NCBI RefSeq assembly: GCF_024362695.1
Contig: NC_065412.1
Span: forward strand, 3,595,992-3,659,991
Length of the DNA stretch: 64,000 bases
DNA from: Pectinophora gossypiella
Lineage: Eukaryota; Arthropoda; Insecta; Lepidoptera; Gelechiidae
Direction: 5' to 3'
Of this stretch, positions 62,601 through 64,000 are shown in pieces. A program made the position numbers and the translations under genes. Each line of letters opens with the position of its first letter. Positions within the stretch are counted from its first letter, which is position 1. The notes beneath the pieces are model-generated. The model ran no database searches and was not told the origin of the DNA. It saw only the letters and a list, made by a program, of their open reading frames with translations.

Positions 62601-63238
62601 AAACTGACATCTAACATACCTCTAAGTGAGGATCATTTCACTTTTAAAGAATGGAGTGATCAGCTTACATGTCCTAACCAATGTATTAAGCATTATCGAA
62701 TTGGGCCTGGCCTGTTATGATAATGTGTTTGAATATGTAAATATGTAAAGTAAAGTAAGTAGGTAAAGAGTAGAAGACCATTTCATTCGTCTTGTCTATA
62801 TTCAAATTTCGAATGTGGCTGCAAGTTGTCTTTTAGAGATTTAAGATTATAGGCGCACATTGTGAAACATAAGTAAGTCGTGTAAGTATATCTAATTTAC
62901 ACTCTGATTACAATAATTTAAAAAAAACTACTTACGTACGCAGAAACACAAAAACAATCATTCAGCAAAAACAAATATGTCACGCATGTGCGCAACCGCA
63001 TTGTAAATAGTTGCTATTCAACTTATTATTGATATAAGAAATTGTAAGTAACGCATTGTTAGAAAATAAATTATTTAAAAAAATATATAATAATAATAAT
63101 ATGATATATGATAATTTAATAATAGTAGATAAAAAATATATATATTTTAGTGTTCATTCGGATACTGAAATAAATGAATGAATATATTTCAAAAACAAAT
63201 TATTGTGATTTGTACCACTTATTTTGGCACAATAATTA

Positions 63239-63357
63239 TCTATACTTATAATAAATCTGTAGAGAGGTCAATTCTGTACATTAAATATTTTTTCAAAATA
63301 ACTATCAGGGGGTGATAAGTGATCGATACTGATGCCAAAAATGCAATCAGTAAAATT

Positions 63358-63398
<41 letters not shown>

Positions 63399-64000
63399 AT
63401 GTTCCTTATAGAAACAAAAACTACTGGACGGATTTTAATGAAACTTGGTACAATTATTCTTCACACTCCTGGACAGGTAATAGTATACTTTTCATCACGC
63501 TACAATCAATAGGAGCAGAGTAGTGAAGGGAAATCCTTTTGTATGAAAAATCTAAACCACTCAAGTTAGACGTTTGAAATTTGGCATGCAGGTACCTTAG
63601 ATACCGTAGAGGTGCACTAATAAAGGAATTCCCGAAATTCCCACGGGAACGGGAATTAGCGGAAAAATCCTTTTGTATGAAAAATCTAAACCACTCAAGT
63701 TAGATGTTCGAAATTTGTCATGCAAGTACCTTAGATACCGTAGAGGTGTACTAAGAAAGGAATTCCCGAAATTCTTACGGGAACGGGAATTAGCGGAAAA
63801 ATCCTTTTGTATGAAAAATCTAAACCACTCAAGTTAGATGTTTGAAATTTGTCATGCAGGTACCTTAGGTACCGTGGAGGTGCACTAAGAAAGGAATTCC
63901 CAAAATTCTCACGGGAACGGGAATTAGCGGGAAAATCCTTTTGTATGAAAAATCTAAACCACTCAAATTAGACGTTTGAAATTTGGCATGCAGGTACCTA
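63239..64000 (+). mobile_element. Helitron, 5' part, cut by window edge
   Basis: It starts A|TCTATACTTATAATAAATC at 63239, then a GTCT microsatellite (63360-63399) and at least three 134-bp units up to the end of the window. Orientation +. Confidence 0.88.

Overview
The window is AT-rich, repeat-dense nuclear DNA of an insect, most probably a moth or butterfly. The evidence is Helitrons with the CTAG end and the CCGCGACTTCGTCCGCG-type terminal hairpin that is very common in Lepidoptera, tRNA- and 5S-headed SINEs, many short inverted-repeat MITEs, and one spliced host gene with GT/AG introns. The species cannot be named from the sequence.

The only host gene I can support end to end lies on the + strand at 18630-44573. 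Nine coding exons join in consistent phase into a 457-residue protein that matches alkylglycerol monooxygenase (AGMO/TMEM195): a membrane-bound, histidine-rich di-iron enzyme of the fatty acid hydroxylase superfamily that cleaves ether lipids with tetrahydrobiopterin as cofactor. All its histidine motifs are present. Its introns, 0.5-9.2 kb, hold most of the mobile DNA described below. A TATA-like box lies about 80 bp before the ATG and an AATAAA about 250 bp after the stop.

Region by region: 1-2.5 kb is SINE/MITE remnants. 2.5-6.7 kb is a non-LTR retrotransposon with one intact 976-codon ORF (C2H2 finger, reverse transcriptase, CCHC knuckle, restriction-like endonuclease). A 10-bp direct repeat flanks it, and a 52-T tract sits at its 5' junction. 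7-18.5 kb is a patchwork of SINEs, TATG-tailed short elements nested in each other, and inverted-repeat MITEs. 18.6-44.8 kb is AGMO; its introns contain three Helitrons carrying arrays of a 134-bp repeat, a fragment of another Helitron family, a hAT-type MITE packed with TATCGATA, and a SINE ending about 28 bp before an exon. 44.9-61 kb is intergenic with MITEs and SINEs. Near 61.2-61.5 kb there is a candidate promoter and first exon of a rightward gene whose body would lie outside the window. A fourth Helitron is cut by the right edge.

No convincing tRNA, rRNA, CRISPR or prokaryotic-type feature was found. The most notable items are the intact restriction-like-endonuclease retroelement with its odd poly-T junction, the composite tRNA/5S-promoter SINEs that share bodies with plain tRNA SINEs, the Helitron-borne 134-bp arrays, and the DRE-rich hAT MITE inside AGMO.
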